A DNA stretch of 64,000 bases from Ceratotherium simum simum. Taxonomy: Eukaryota > Chordata > Mammalia > Perissodactyla > Rhinocerotidae. Where the stretch lies: positions 8,081,983 to 8,145,982 of the forward strand of contig NW_004454239.1 of NCBI RefSeq assembly GCF_000283155.1. Reading direction: 5' to 3'. The position numbers and the translations under genes are program-made. Positions 1 through 10,849 of the stretch are shown piece after piece (within the stretch, counting starts at the first letter, position 1; every line of letters begins with the position of its first letter). Under the pieces are notes generated by a model that was not told the origin of the DNA, made no database searches, and saw only the letters and a program-made list of their open reading frames with translations.

Positions 1-352
1 GTTTCTGCTTCCAGCCTCTGCTCACTGCCCACGCCATGCCCTCCACCTGGAAGGCTCCCCAGCTCATCGCCTGTCCAGTCCTCCCTCTGCTCACTGCCCA
101 GCCCATGCCCTCCACCTGGAAGGCTCCCNNNNNNNNNNNNNNNNNNNNNNNNNNNNNNNNNNNNNNNNNNNNNNNNNNNNNNNNNNNNNNNNNNNNNNNN
201 NNNNNNNNNNNNNNNNNNNNNNNNNNNNATGCCCTCCACCTGGAAGGCTCCCCAGCTCATCGCCTGTCCAGTCCTCCCTCTGCTCACTGCCCAGCCCATG
301 CCCTCCACCTGGAAGGCTCCCCACACTATCACCTGTCCAGTGCTCCCGTCCC
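1..352. repeat. 69-bp minisatellite, GC-rich, interrupted by an assembly gap
   Basis: The phrase ATGCCCTCCACCTGGAAGG starts at 36, 105, 229 and 298. The spacing is exactly 69 bp on each side of the run of Ns. The copies are nearly identical until the last one, which diverges after about 322. Because 69 is a multiple of three, the array gives a repeated 23-residue open frame, which is an artefact and not a gene. The array begins before or near the window start, so its true length is unknown. Confidence 0.93.
129..228. other. Assembly gap of exactly 100 Ns
   Basis: Exactly 100 Ns lie inside the 69-bp array, a size commonly used as a placeholder for unknown length. Repeat starts on either side are 124 bp apart, which is not a multiple of 69, so the gap size does not fit the array phase and is probably not real. 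Confidence 0.95.
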
Positions 353-401
353 CACAAGCCGGAGTCTTGCTTCCTCGCCCTTCCAGCAGGGGCGGTGCTC
401 A

Positions 402-424
402 GGGCAGCTGGGGTGGGGGCGGGG
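402..424 (+). other. G-quadruplex motif overlapping an Sp1-type GC box
   Basis: Four G-runs of 3, 4, 5 and 4 are separated by loops of 5, 1 and 1 bases, which fits the G3+N1-7 rule. GGGGGCGGGGC at 415-425 is also a consensus GC box. No transcript can be tied to it. Confidence 0.7.
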
Positions 425-1209
425 CCCGCAGCACCTGCCCACCTGTCCCTGCCTCACCAGGGAAGAGCAGCCATCTGAGTAATTTCCTGCACAAAGCCAG
501 TTCCTCGCGAGGAGGGGCTTGGCACTGTGGTTAAAAACAACGCCCGCTGCCTTTGCACACACGGACTGCAACCAGCGCACGAGGCAAGTACTCGGCCTGC
601 CGAATCCTAGAGCTGAGGGGCTCTGGGACCCGCTCAGCCTGCAAGGGGAGCGTCGAGTGAGCCTGCTTCCTCTGCTGTGACTCACGGCCCAACCTGCGCC
701 TCAGAGGGTCACGCCCGTCACACAGCAGCTCCTGCCCCTGCCGCCTGGCCCCCTGCGTGGAGCCCCCAGGCCGAGGCCCTCCCTCAGCTTGGAGTCTGCT
801 GAGCCCACCTGGGCCCTCTGTGCCTGGGGTCTCGGCTCGAATGCTGCAGCACTCGACTGACCGCCTATGTGAGTTTCGGCTGCTCCGGAGGGGCTGCCTC
901 CCTCTCAGCCGCCTTCGAGGGCCTCCTGGAGGCCGGGTGGGGGCAGTGAGCACCCGGGGCCTTTGACTGGGAGCTCTGCAGGCCGTCCTCCCATCGAATA
1001 AGACCCGCCTGGCCGTCTTGTATGTGGTGGCAGACAGACAGAGCTCCGTTTTACTTACAGGGACATTCAAGGAGGCAGGATGGGGGGCGCCAGGTGAAGC
1101 TCTGCCGTCGGCGGGCCGAGCCTCGCTGAAATCTCGCTGAGATCACCAGCAGCAAGAGAAGCAGATCCTGGGAGGCTGCTGGGGCTGCGGGGGACTCACC
1201 CTGCAGCTT

Positions 1210-1237
1210 GGGGCAGGGGGTGGGGGTGGAGGGGGGG
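1210..1237 (+). other. G-quadruplex motif
   Basis: G-runs of 4, 5, 5 and 7 are separated by short loops of 2, 1 and 4 bases, giving a very strong predicted quadruplex on the plus strand. Confidence 0.7.
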
Positions 1238-1985
1238 CAGCCTGGAGCACTCCCAGGCCATATTTTCCTTCACAGCAATTCACGCCCTCAGGGGGCCACG
1301 GGATGTCACTGCCCAGTGCCCCACAGGGCCTGTGGTGTGAATGGGGATGTTTAGTGGCACACTTGCTTCTGGAGACTGTGGGGCTGGACGGGAAGGCGAC
1401 GTTGCCATTTACCCACCTGGATGGGGCGCCGGCCTCCTGCGCACAGCAGAGGGGCTGAGGCCCAGAGTGGGCAAGGGTCCAGCCCACACACTGGGAGAGC
1501 TGGGCTGGATGGATGAGGGTCTGGTGGCTGCCCAGAGAGGGCGCTGCCTGGAGAGCACGCTCTTTTTCTGGAATTAGCCAAGGGGTGGTGGGAGTGTGGG
1601 GCTGGTTCCTCTGAGGACGGAGAGGCAGGGCTGTGGCCACGCAAGCTGTCTCTGCAAATCAGCCCTCCCTCGGCTGCCACTGGAGGGTCTGCTGGAGGGG
1701 CCAGTGCCCAGGCGGCAGGAGAAGGAGGAGGGGCCTGATGGGCGCTGGGGGCCACCCACTGTGTCCCTCCTGACGCCCACTGCTAGGGGCCCAGCGGAGG
1801 GGCAGGCGTCCGGCAGGAGTGGAGCAGCATGGTTGTTAGGGGCCCGGGTGGGCAGTCAGGGGCCCTCTCTGCATCCCGGCTCTGTGCTCCCCCTCAGCTG
1901 GGCCTTGGCCAAGGGCTTGCCTGCCCCAGCCTCCTCCTGACCTGTGACCTGGCTGTGCTGATAGTCACGTCCTGAGTGAGCTCCT

Positions 1986-4060
1986 TCCCTGGCACAGTGC
2001 CTGGCACAAAGGGGGCTGCACTAACGGCCACCGTTCCTGTTACTAACGTTACACGGGAGGGTCCCACTGGGAACTGAGGGAGTTGTGACTGGGTTGACAC
2101 AGCTCTCATGCAGCAGAGACTGATGTCCTGCTTTGGCCCATCTCCATGTTAGCAGAAGGAGACGAAGAAGGCTACCTTACAGCTTGACAGAGGCGGGTTA
2201 GACTAGTAAAGGACTTCCTGGAGGGGTGGGATTGGGCACTCTGAGAAAGGGCCCCCTGCAGTTCCCTGAAGGCAGGAGTGACCACAGTGGGAGGAAGGGT
2301 GAGTGGACTGAAGTTTCCCCCTCTCCAGGCACCCCTACACCAGATCCTCCCTGATGGGGGGAGACAGGCTCATGTGCGAGTCGGGCAGCTCCTGGAGTCT
2401 CCTGTCCCTCGGCAGGGGCAGGGAGACGCTGCAGGCAGGCAGGCTCCTATATGGCCAGGCCGCGCCCCAGCCTGGGCTCATGGGTGGGGTGAGGCTGTCG
2501 GAGGTCTCCCTCAGCCAGGGGGAGGAGGAGGAGGAGGAAGAGGAGGATTGACAAGCTGGCTGTCCAGGAAAAGTGTCTTGGCAAATCCAGGAGAGCTGAG
2601 TCAGCCTGTGAGAAGAGGCACTCAGCCAGCAGGATTGGTCTACAGGCCACACAGCCCTTAGACGCTCCATCTTAGCATTTTTGATTCAATCTGCTTTATC
2701 TTGCAGGACGGGAGGGACGATGGAAGGAGTCTATTAGTGTTGGGCCGGCTGCGGGCTCAGAGGGCTCCTGCTTTGAGTTCTGTGTCTGCAAGCACAGCGA
2801 CGTGGCTGGAAGGCGCCAAGGATGAGCACTCACAGAGAGGGCAGGGTTGTCTCAGCGCCCAGGGAACATGGCAGAGCACGGGCTGGACGCCGCTCTCTCC
2901 ACTCCACCCTGCTGCCTCCCGCTCTGGGCTGTCGGGGAGCCCAGTGGGCAGGGGGCTTCCCCATGGGGAACCTGGAACCCAGAGAGGTTGAGTAAGCTGT
3001 GCAAGGCCGGAGGAGAGATGCCGGTTTTAAGGACGTGAGGCTGCTGGCTCCCTCTCCTCCAGGGCTGTGCGTGTGAGGAATGTGAATCACCCACGGGACT
3101 CGGAAAAAGCGGCACCCCGATCCTGTTTCCGTCTCCCAGCGTGAGAAACACGTTCCTCCTCCTACTCTCCGGCGTCTCCAGAGATGGGGTTTGCTGTGTG
3201 GGAGGAAAAGTGTGTGGACTCAGTCTGTGGTGTGGTTTTGCTGGTACTGTCTCCTGCTGTGACAGGAGCCCGGGCGGCGGGCATAGATTTCTGCTCGCCC
3301 CTGTGTCCAGAGGCCAGGTTGATTTCCAAGGACCGGTTGTACGGATGATGTAGCTGCTGGGGCAAGGCCATGGGGGTCTCTTGTGGGATGTGTCTCTTGT
3401 GCCCCCCCGTACCACCCGAGAGCTCCTTGAGGGTGGAGACTGTGTCTGGTTCCTCCTAACCAGGCCCAGCCCTCAGCATGCAGCAGACCTGACCCCCCAC
3501 ACCCACACCTGCCTGGCTTGCACTGTGCCCACACCCACCCCTGGTCCCCTCTCCCGAGGACCTTGTCCGAGCGTGGGGCACAGGGCAACCCAGGAGTGCT
3601 GGGGAGTCAATGCCCCCAGGAGCCAAGATACATCCTCCAGCCTGCTCGCCCACAGCGGGTCAACTCTAGGGCCTGTTCTAACCATCTCTCGGATAGCCCT
3701 CAGCAGCAAACTGCTCGTTACCACACTCTGCTCTGGCTGTCTCCCCTCCCTGTCTGCTTCCCCACCCCCACGTGAGTGCTTCCCAGGATCACCCTCTCCA
3801 TGACCTGCTTGTGTCCAAATCCTTAACCTCGGGGTCTGGTCTGGGGAAGCCCTGAATGCTAGGGGATGAACTTAGTGGATGGGCATCGTGAAGAAGCCCC
3901 GCTCTCCAGGACAGATGAAGGAGGGCCCTTCTCCTGACCACTTGGTGCCCCAGGGCCCTGGGGGGCCCTACTCTAGCCGGGCACTTGCTCATGGTTGGGC
4001 ACAAATGCAGAGGAGTCTTCCTGGCCATTCCCAGCAACCACAGCACTTGGCTTCAACTAG
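1986..4060. other. GC-rich unique DNA with weak old repeat fragments
   Basis: Short stretches resemble L2 or MIR tails. About 1990-2030 reads like the phrase 'cagtgcctggcacaaag'. About 2955-3020 resembles the antisense MIR core. About 3405-3480 resembles the L2 3' part, with a run like 'agctccttgagggtggag'. Otherwise I see no gene. A splice-acceptor-like pyrimidine tract ending in CAG at about 2706 is not followed by a recognisable exon. Confidence 0.45.
2518..2547 (+). repeat. (GGA)n-like purine microsatellite
   Basis: This is an uninterrupted 30-base purine run made mainly of GGA units with one GAA interruption. Confidence 0.85.
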
Positions 4061-4166
4061 TCTCCCCCCTTCCCTCCCCTCCCCCTTCCCTCCCTTCTTT
4101 CCTCTTGCCCTCCTTCTCCTTTCCCTTCTTTTCTTTCCTTCCCATCTTCCTTCTTTCCTTTCTCTT
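4061..4166 (+). repeat. Polypyrimidine tract, about 105 bases
   Basis: The run is almost pure C and T, with only isolated purines, made of CCCTCCCTT- and TTCTTTCC-like blocks. Long homopurine-homopyrimidine tracts with partial mirror symmetry can form triplex (H-DNA). It gives rise to low-complexity Pro/Ser/Phe-rich frames that are not genes. Confidence 0.85.
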
Positions 4167-6964
4167 AAAGAACAAGGAAAGAAGAGGACTATAGCAATAT
4201 GTCTTGAGCGGGTCTGGATTCTGGGGTTGCACGATGGGGTGCTGCGTGGACAGCGGGATTGGAGTCCTGCGGGGTCTTCCGCACTTTATCTCATCAACAG
4301 CCTTCCTGATTGCGCACGGATCCACAGCTGTGGAGGTCCTAGCATTTGGGGAGGTTATGCCTCTAGCAGTCCTGGAGGCAAACCTTGAGAAGCCACCTTG
4401 GAGAAGGAGCCAAGTGTCTGCTGTCCAGCACCCAGGTGCTGGGACCAGCAAACCTAGTGCGAGTTGGGGTAGGCAGTGCCCCGGGGCTTGGGACTGAGGC
4501 CTTGGCAAAGCGCACGGGCTCTGGAGCCTGCCTGCTTCTCCCCCACCCCCAAGGCCCTCCTTTCCCCCACGTCCGGATCCCCCACACCTGGATGGTGCTG
4601 GAGACCTCATGGCTGGAGGTCTCAGAGTGCAGTGTCTGTTCACGGTTTCATTCCCAGAGCCTGGCACGGTGTCTGCCTGTAGTGGGTGCTCAGCAAACAT
4701 TGTTAATTAGGTGACTGGGCCAATGGATCCTTCTCAGGTTCCCCTGGGCGAAGCCTGCTCACTTCCTGTAGGAACTCCAGCTCCCTCTTTTCTAGGGGAC
4801 TCATTTTTCTCTGGGAAATAAGCACACTCTGATGATCAGCGCAAGGGTCCACATGGGACGTATATATCGCCGCAGCCCGTTGGGGGTCAGCAGCCAGGTG
4901 TAGATCTCCTTGCGCCTGTCACGGAAAGCGGCGCATAATTAAATATCATTAGGTAGACTCAGATGCAACCACTTTCATCACCACAGCCGCCTGTTGAACT
5001 TGAGTAATTGCCCGGGCTTGGCGGGAGGAGGTGGTCCCGGGGAGAGGCTCCTGTCGTGAGGGGCTGCCAGGGGCCTGCCTTGGCCCAGCCCTCACTGTTG
5101 CCTCTGGCCTGGCTGCCTTGGGCTGCCTGCCCTCGCCTGGACACTGCAGACAGGAGAGGGCACCGACAGGTACTGTGGAAGGTTGTGGGCCAGGAGCTTC
5201 ATCCTCCCGACCCCCCTGGGGCCTTGCAGGCTGGGTATTGGCTCCCTCACTGCAGGTAAGGATGCCTGCTCCCAGGAGAGGATGGCTGAGGTGGGCCTTG
5301 AACCTGGGCTCCCAAGCCCACAACCTGTTAGGGCTGCCGTGACCTTCAGACAGGAAGGGATGGGGAGAACGGCCAAGGCCACCGCAGATGTGCTGGGCCT
5401 GGAGTCCACCAGCCCCCAGCTTTGCAGGAAGCAAGAGGCTGGCCAGACCGCTACAGAGTGTGCAGATGGGGGCCCTGCTGTCCCGAGGGAGTGCCTGGCC
5501 CCCAGGCCATGGTGCAGGGCCAGAGGCAGCAGCTGGGGACCGGAGTACGGAAGGACTCCCCTCTCCCTTGGCTACGGGAGCAGGCAGCACTGTGCTGACA
5601 GGGCCTGGGTGGGGAGATGTGTTTATACTCCTGAATATCTCCCTCGTGGTGCCTTCAGTTCCACCAGTGGTGAGATTCAATCCTTGGGGTTAATCGTGTT
5701 CTTGTTCCGGTTTCTCACACGATGCATGTCTCCCAGGGCGTGTGTGGAGTGGAGTGTGGCGCTGGCTTATCTCTCCCTCCACAGCACGCACCTCCCAGGG
5801 TGGGTGCTGACCTTCCATCTCAGCACCAGGCTGCCCAGGGCCTGGCTGCTCCAGGATGTTTGTTGAATGAATGTGTGATTGGCACATTCAGGGCCAGTGG
5901 GGCTCTGGGTTCACGGGGTCAAGGAGGGAGGAGGTGCTGATAGCAGGCTCCCTGCCTTTGCAGAGCTCCTGTGGACTGAACCAGCCCTGCTTTCAGCCCC
6001 GGCCCCACTGCTGAAAGACCAATGCCTCTGCATACAGTGCACTTTTCCACTTTCCAGGGGTTTAGATCACTCCCGTCCCTTCCTCATTCCTAGGAGATGT
6101 CTGGTGAGGAATGCCGGGGCTCCCCCGGGCAGGACACGCACTGGGGCTGACGGGTGGGGGGAGTAGAAATACAGCCAGCGAGCAGCCTCAGGGTAGAAGG
6201 CTGATGCACCCAGAGTCCAGAGTGGAGAAACGGCTTTACAGGAAGCTGCATGAAATTCATGATTGCTACTTCAGTGGTCAGATCTTGGGGTACAGAAGAC
6301 GGGGGTCAGAGGGTCAAAGGGCGCATTCTATGGCCTCTCTTCCCTAACCATCAACACATGGGCCACCCCACACCTGCTCCCCCATGCCTGGGGAGTTGAG
6401 AAGAGGAGGGTCCAGACTCAGTGACATTGAGCTTCTCTGGCCGCCCTGGCCCATCCACACCCTGCAGCCAGAGGAGCCATCCTCTCCCCCGGTGTGGGGA
6501 AAGGGCACTTCCCTCTCTCCCTCACCAGCTTCAGGTGCATGCAGCACATTCCCAGGTTGGCGCCTGCTGTGTGCAGGCTCTGGAGCACACCTCCGGCTCC
6601 GCGTTGGTACTCGCCTGTTTCCTGCATCTAAGTGGCTGGAGGTAAGCAAGTTTGTTTGTGAAATCCTGCAGAAACTCCAACAGAGGAGGGGAGGGAGGCC
6701 AGGAGATGCAGTCCTGTGGACTAGAGGGAGCGCCTGCCCTCAGGCTGTTCCAGAAGTCCCTGCCGCCTGGTCCAGGAGCTGGGCTAGCCCCAGCTAGATT
6801 CCAGGAGCACCAAGGCTGCAGCCGCAGGAACCAAGGAGGCCTGGGGACACCCAGGAGGCACCGCCCAGGTAGGAGGCAGGGGCATGGTGGTGGGGAGGGG
6901 GCGGGCGACGTGCCAGTTGGCTCCGGGCAAGTCCCATGGCTGCCCCTCCAGGGAAGGCGGCTGC
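4167..6964. other. GC-rich unique DNA with short L2-like tails
   Basis: L2-like 3' tails are visible at about 4650-4712 ('gcctggcacggtgtctg', then a run like 'ggtgctcagcaaac') and 5829-5876 (ending TTTGTTGAATGAATG). An AT-motif block at about 4930-5015 (TAATTAAATATCATTAGG) stands out from the GC-rich surroundings. A 243-codon antisense frame at 4949-5680 has no domain signature and is rejected as a gene. Confidence 0.45.
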
Positions 6965-7410
6965 ATGTGTGCACACCTGTATTTTTGTGCGAGTCGCGTG
7001 TGCTTATACCTGTGCGTGTTTTTGTGTGTATCCTTGTGTGTGCCCATGCCTGAATGTGTCTGTGTGCTCATGCTTGTGTGTCCATGTGTTTGTGCTCACA
7101 CCTGTGTGTCCTTGTATGTGCCCATGCCTGTGTGTGCCCTCATGTCTGTGTGTGTCTGTGTGTGTATCCCTGTGTGTGCCCATGCCTGCGTGTGTCTGTA
7201 TGTGTTCACGCTTCTGTGTCCACGTGTCTGTGCTCATACCCTTATGTCTTTGTGTGTGCCCATGCCTGTGTGTGTGCCCTCACATCTGTGCATGTCCGTG
7301 TGTGTATCCCTGTGTGTGCCCGTGCCTGTGTGTGTGTGTTTGTGTGCTCACGCTTCTGTGTCCACGTGTCTGTGCTCACACTAGTGTGCGTTTCTGTCTG
7401 AGTCCGTGTG
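6965..7410. repeat. TG-rich minisatellite with compound period of about 138 bp
   Basis: Landmarks CCCATGCCTG (or CCCGTGCCTG) fall at 7043, 7121, 7179, 7259 and 7319. The gaps alternate 78, 58, 80 and 60, so two sub-units form a higher-order unit of 136-140 bp. The sequence is dominated by TGTGTG with CTCAC, CATGCC and CACGTG interruptions. The Cys/Val-rich 166- and 164-codon frames across it are artefacts. Confidence 0.88.
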
Positions 7411-8004
7411 GCCTGCTCCCAAAAGACTGAGGCAGCTGTCACACCCCCTCCAGGAAGCTGTCTTTCTCCCCTCAGACTTGCTGATTTATCTCTTCCCACC
7501 AACCAGCTCTCTCCCTGACCCACACGGGAAGGCGTGTCCTGTGGCAGCTCTTCTGTCCCACGGGAGGCCCGACGTTCCAGCAGAAGCCAGTCTTGTTGGC
7601 TGTGGGAAGCCTGTGGAAGGCCGGAGGAGGGAGTGGAGGTGTCATCCTGCGTCCTGGGTTTCCAGACCCCGGTCAGCCTCCTGCCTTTCCCGTGCTTCGC
7701 CCTGCTGCCCCTGCGCTTTCTCCTCTGGAATGGGGATTCTGAGGACCAGATCTAAGGCCACAAACGTTAAGCCCCAGCACCATGTCAGGAACAGAGCGGA
7801 TTCTCCGGAATGCTTGTTTGGTCCCTTCAGCAACAGCACAGAAATGTCTTGAGTTTGCTCTGGAGGGGGTGCCGGGGAGGAATAAATCCTGAGCGCTTTG
7901 CTAGTCACATCTGCTGGCAGAGACAAAAGTCAGAGCAGACCGGGGTTCTGGGGAACTCAGCCTGCAGGGAAGAGCGTGCCACCCCGCTCCACTGTATCGT
8001 TGTT
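7411..8004. other. Unique DNA, nothing recognised
   Basis: This is GC-rich sequence without a repeat family or exon signature that I can name. Confidence 0.45.
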
Positions 8005-8200
8005 ATTAGTAGTAGGCAATAATAGCGATTATTGATAATAACAGTTACAACAATGCTGACATTTGCCGAGGGCTTACTCTGCGTCAGTCACTGAGCCATC
8101 GTGTCACCGTGACCCACTATTTCCTATTGTCCTTGCAACACCCCCTTTTTGTCAACGAGGAAACGGAGCTCTCTTAGTCCATAGGTGTACTTGATCACGC
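8005..8200 (-). mobile_element. MIR SINE fragment, antisense
   Basis: The order of motifs matches MIR read in reverse: the ATTATT/ATAATAACA region, then GGGCTTACTCTGCGTCAG (for 'tactatgtgccag'), then the GAGGAAACGGAG core. It is heavily diverged, as expected for this Mesozoic family. Confidence 0.65.
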
Positions 8201-8285
8201 CATTTACGAGGCACAGTCACAAGCCACGGGCCGTGGTGGGAAGCACAGCACTGGTGGTCAGAATGTTTGGGGTTCAGGCTCAGTT

Positions 8286-8512
8286 GTGCCAGCAGCACAT
8301 CCCGAGAACGCCGGCCAGTCATTCTCCTGGATTCTGCACGCCCCCCGGTGCTGTTTTCTTTCTCAGCTGAGGGGTTTTCCACGTCAGCACGGGGCCTCCG
8401 TGGTTGGCGCTCTCTCCCCGGGTACCGGGACGGCCCAGGCCCCAGGGGGAGACCCAGTGCCGCTCGTCTGTCGGCTGCTTGCCAGGCGGGTGGGCCATCG
8501 TGGCGGGCGGGA
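8286..8512. other. Short CpG-rich patch
   Basis: I count about 19 CpG sites in roughly 230 bp, with GC near two thirds. The observed/expected CpG ratio is roughly 0.7, well above typical mammalian background. It is too short to be a classical island and no exon or TATA box is evident. It could be a methylation-protected regulatory element or a remnant promoter. Confidence 0.5.
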
Positions 8513-9302
8513 GATAGCATTCATTCATCTCTGTGCCTTCTCTCCTGGACACAGATCGGTGACATTACCTCTGACAGCTCTAAACACACTAATGCCATTA
8601 CTGCTGGGCCCGGAGTGCCGCTGGAGGCAAGGAGCTGCTGGAGCCCGGGTTATGAACACTGTTTGCAGGGGGAGTGTAACGCTCGCATTTGAAATCACAT
8701 CAGGCTGAGACTTGAGAGAGAGCTTGTCAGCTTGGCTGCATTTGGAAATCGAGATTTGAATAAAATTTCTGATTTGTCCCCAGCCTTTCCTGGGCTTTTT
8801 TACAGGATCAAGGTGGAACCAGGGTGCTCTGTGGAAGGAGAGGACCCCTTGGGACCTGCTCCTTTTCCTGTGCTCACAGACCCTGCAGCTGCCCTGGGCA
8901 TCTGGGCTTTCCGGGCCCTTTGCTGAAGCTGGCCGCCGCTCGCTCTGCGCAAGGGACATGGGCACAGGGCCTCTCCTCCAGGGAGGGTACTTATCTTTGA
9001 CCTGAGAAGCCTTTTAGAAGCCACCTGTGAACTGGCGCTCTGTCATTAGCCAGGAGCGCCGTATCTGTGCTCCGTCCTGACTGGATGGTGTGGTTTTGGT
9101 CTCCCTCCCTCTTCCTCACTGGGTCTCTGTCTCTGCTTTTCTCTCAGACGCTTGCTTCTTTTCTCCTGCTTGTCTGTTCCTATCTATGTGTCTGTCTGTC
9201 CCCCTGGTGGCCTGCCTGTGTCCCTCTGTTTTGAAGCTCCCCCCACTTCTCTCTCCTTTCCTGTCTTCTCCTCTGCCTCACTCTCTTCTATTTGTTCTGT
9301 TT
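8513..9302. other. Unique DNA with a possible conserved element and a pyrimidine-rich stretch
   Basis: At 8555-8800 there is a non-repetitive block with TAATGCCATTACTG, GCATTTGAAATCACATC and GATTTGAATAAAATTTC motifs that contrasts with its GC-rich flanks. From 9090 to 9300 the DNA is CT-rich with CTGTCTGTCC-like simple repeats. Confidence 0.4.
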
Positions 9303-9552
9303 ATTTAACAAGCTCTCGCGCAGCCCTTACCGTGTCCAGGCATAGCTCCCTGTACTTCACAAATATCAGCTCGTGTCATCCTCATGCTAGCCGGTGAGGA
9401 GAGCACTGAGAGTGTCGTCCTCACAGGAGCCCGGCGGGGAGAGCACTGCGAGTGTCTTCATTTGACGGCTGAGGAAACCGAGGCAAAGAACAGGAAGTGA
9501 CTCGATGAACAACACAGGGCAAGGAAGTGGCAGAGCTGGGGTTTGAAAATCT
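9303..9552 (-). mobile_element. MIR SINE, antisense, with internal duplication
   Basis: It reads as antisense MIR through TGAGGAAACCGAGGCAAAG and AAGTGGCAGAGCTGGGGTTTG. The phrase GGGGAGAGCACTG-GAGTGTC (roughly 9395-9460) occurs twice as GAGGAGAGCACTGAGAGTGTC and GGGGAGAGCACTGCGAGTGTC, suggesting a local duplication of about 42 bp inside the element. Confidence 0.75.
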
Positions 9553-10132
9553 CCAGGCTGTGCTCTCTTCCTCTGTGTCTTTCAGAAAAAAACAACCCTA
9601 AATAACAAAGTCGCAGTAACGCCTGGCCGTCCAGACTTGAGGCTGCTGGCGCCTCTTGGCAGTGAGTTGGTTTCTGGGGCCTTCTGGGCCCTCCCAGGCA
9701 CCCCTGCACATCTTGCTCTGGGCATCCCTGTCCACCAGGCTGGGCGTGAGCCTCAGTGTCTTGGCTTCTTAGTGGCCTTTGCAGGTTTGGGGACAGGGCT
9801 CAGGGGCAGGAAGCAGGCTGAGAGGAGAGAATCACCCCCCGATTCCTGCCAGCTCTGCAGTAAATGTGTGTGGGGAAGCCTCTGGTAAAGCAGAAGGCCT
9901 GCCCTTTCTCAGTGTGGATCTTCTCAGGCCTTCTCAGGGAGGGCATCCTGCTCCCCCACCCCTGCTCCCCTGCCCCCTGCAGAGGGAACCCCAACAAGAC
10001 TTAACCCTCGACATGCCATGTGGCTGACTTTCAATCTCCTAAGAGCCTCTTGTAAACTTCTGGACTGCCGGGGCCACCCTGCCAGGGCACAGCAGGACAC
10101 CTACCCTGGTTCAGTAACGGTTCATCATTGAT
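9553..10132. other. Unique DNA, nothing recognised
   Basis: This is GC-rich sequence with no repeat or coding signature I can name. Confidence 0.4.
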
Positions 10133-10300
10133 AGATCTTTTGTGGTAGGAACTGTGAGTCCACAGAAAGGTGAGAAATTAGGGCCTAGAGAGGTAGAGCA
10201 ATTTGCTCAAGGTCATCCCACTAAGAATCACTGGGCGGATGTTTCAGGCCAGGCCCGCCCTTCCAGTTGGAAGTGGGTTCTACTGAACCACATGTCAAGG
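10133..10300 (-). mobile_element. MIR SINE fragment, antisense
   Basis: AAAGGTGAGAAATTAGGGCC, GAGAGGTAGAGCAATTTGC and TCAAGGTCATCCCACTAAG follow the MIR core order ('gaggttaagtaacttgcccaaggtcacacagc'). Confidence 0.75.
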
Positions 10301-10311
10301 GCCTCTGTGAC

Positions 10312-10760
10312 GTGGGCAATAGTAGGGTAGATTATTGCTATAACAAACAACCTCCAGATCTTTGTTGTTGAACACAATAAAAGTTCACTCACAGCTTCCG
10401 AAACAAGCTCATGTGGGTGTTCCTGGTCAGGTGGCTCTCCTGGGTGGCTGTCCTCCCAGCGGTGACTCGGTGACCCAGGCTCCTTCCACACTGTGGCTCT
10501 AACATCACCTTGGGCCTCAGGATCCCCAGCTGGATTCTGTATAGCTACCTGGCAGACGAGGGAAGAGTGGAGGGTTGTGTGGGGGGGTTTCAGTGGGCTG
10601 GGCCTGCAGATAGAGTCCATCACTTCTACCACACTCCGTTGGCCGGAATTCAGACACTAGCTGCAAAGGAAGCTGGGAACTGTAGTCCATTTTGTGCCCA
10701 GGAAGGAAAGAGAAATAGTTTGGTAAACAACCAGCTAGTCTTTCCCATACGAGGCCCCAG
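10312..10760 (+). mobile_element. Ancient interspersed repeat (unassigned; 'aacaaac..ttgttgaacac' type)
   Basis: ATTGCTATAACAAACAACC followed by a degenerate 'aaaacaac..tttatt' segment and later GCTGGGAACTGTAGTCC and GTGCCCAGGAAGGAAAGAG matches a common, very old mammalian interspersed repeat also seen at 17641-18110 and 63210-63620. I recognise the motif order but not the family name with confidence. Confidence 0.5.
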
Positions 10761-10849
10761 TCTGTATTTCCAGCCTCATCGCCTACGACTTCTTGGCCAC
10801 CTTCTGTTAAGAAGATTGTATTATTTGTTCACGATTTTTCTTTCTCTCC

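Larger units (their letters stand above)
353..1985. other. GC-rich unique DNA with no supported gene
   Basis: No repeat family or coding signature is recognised. CpG dinucleotides are moderately frequent between about 640 and 1140. A 179-codon antisense frame at 531-1070 is arginine- and proline-rich, has no recognisable domain and no convincing splice context, and is treated as chance. The interval could be intronic or intergenic. Confidence 0.5.

Noticed and set aside
531..1070. 179-codon antisense frame near CpG-rich DNA
   Set aside because: Arginine-rich composition follows CpG-rich DNA; no recognisable domain or exon boundary.
2671..2720. Splice-acceptor-like pyrimidine tract ending in CAG
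   Set aside because: No open, conserved-looking exon or donor follows, and such sites are common by chance.
4949..5680. 243-codon antisense frame
   Set aside because: Proline/alanine/glycine-rich chance frame in GC-rich DNA with no family signature.
6884..7430. Two cysteine/valine-rich frames of 164-166 codons
   Set aside because: They are translations of the TG-rich minisatellite.
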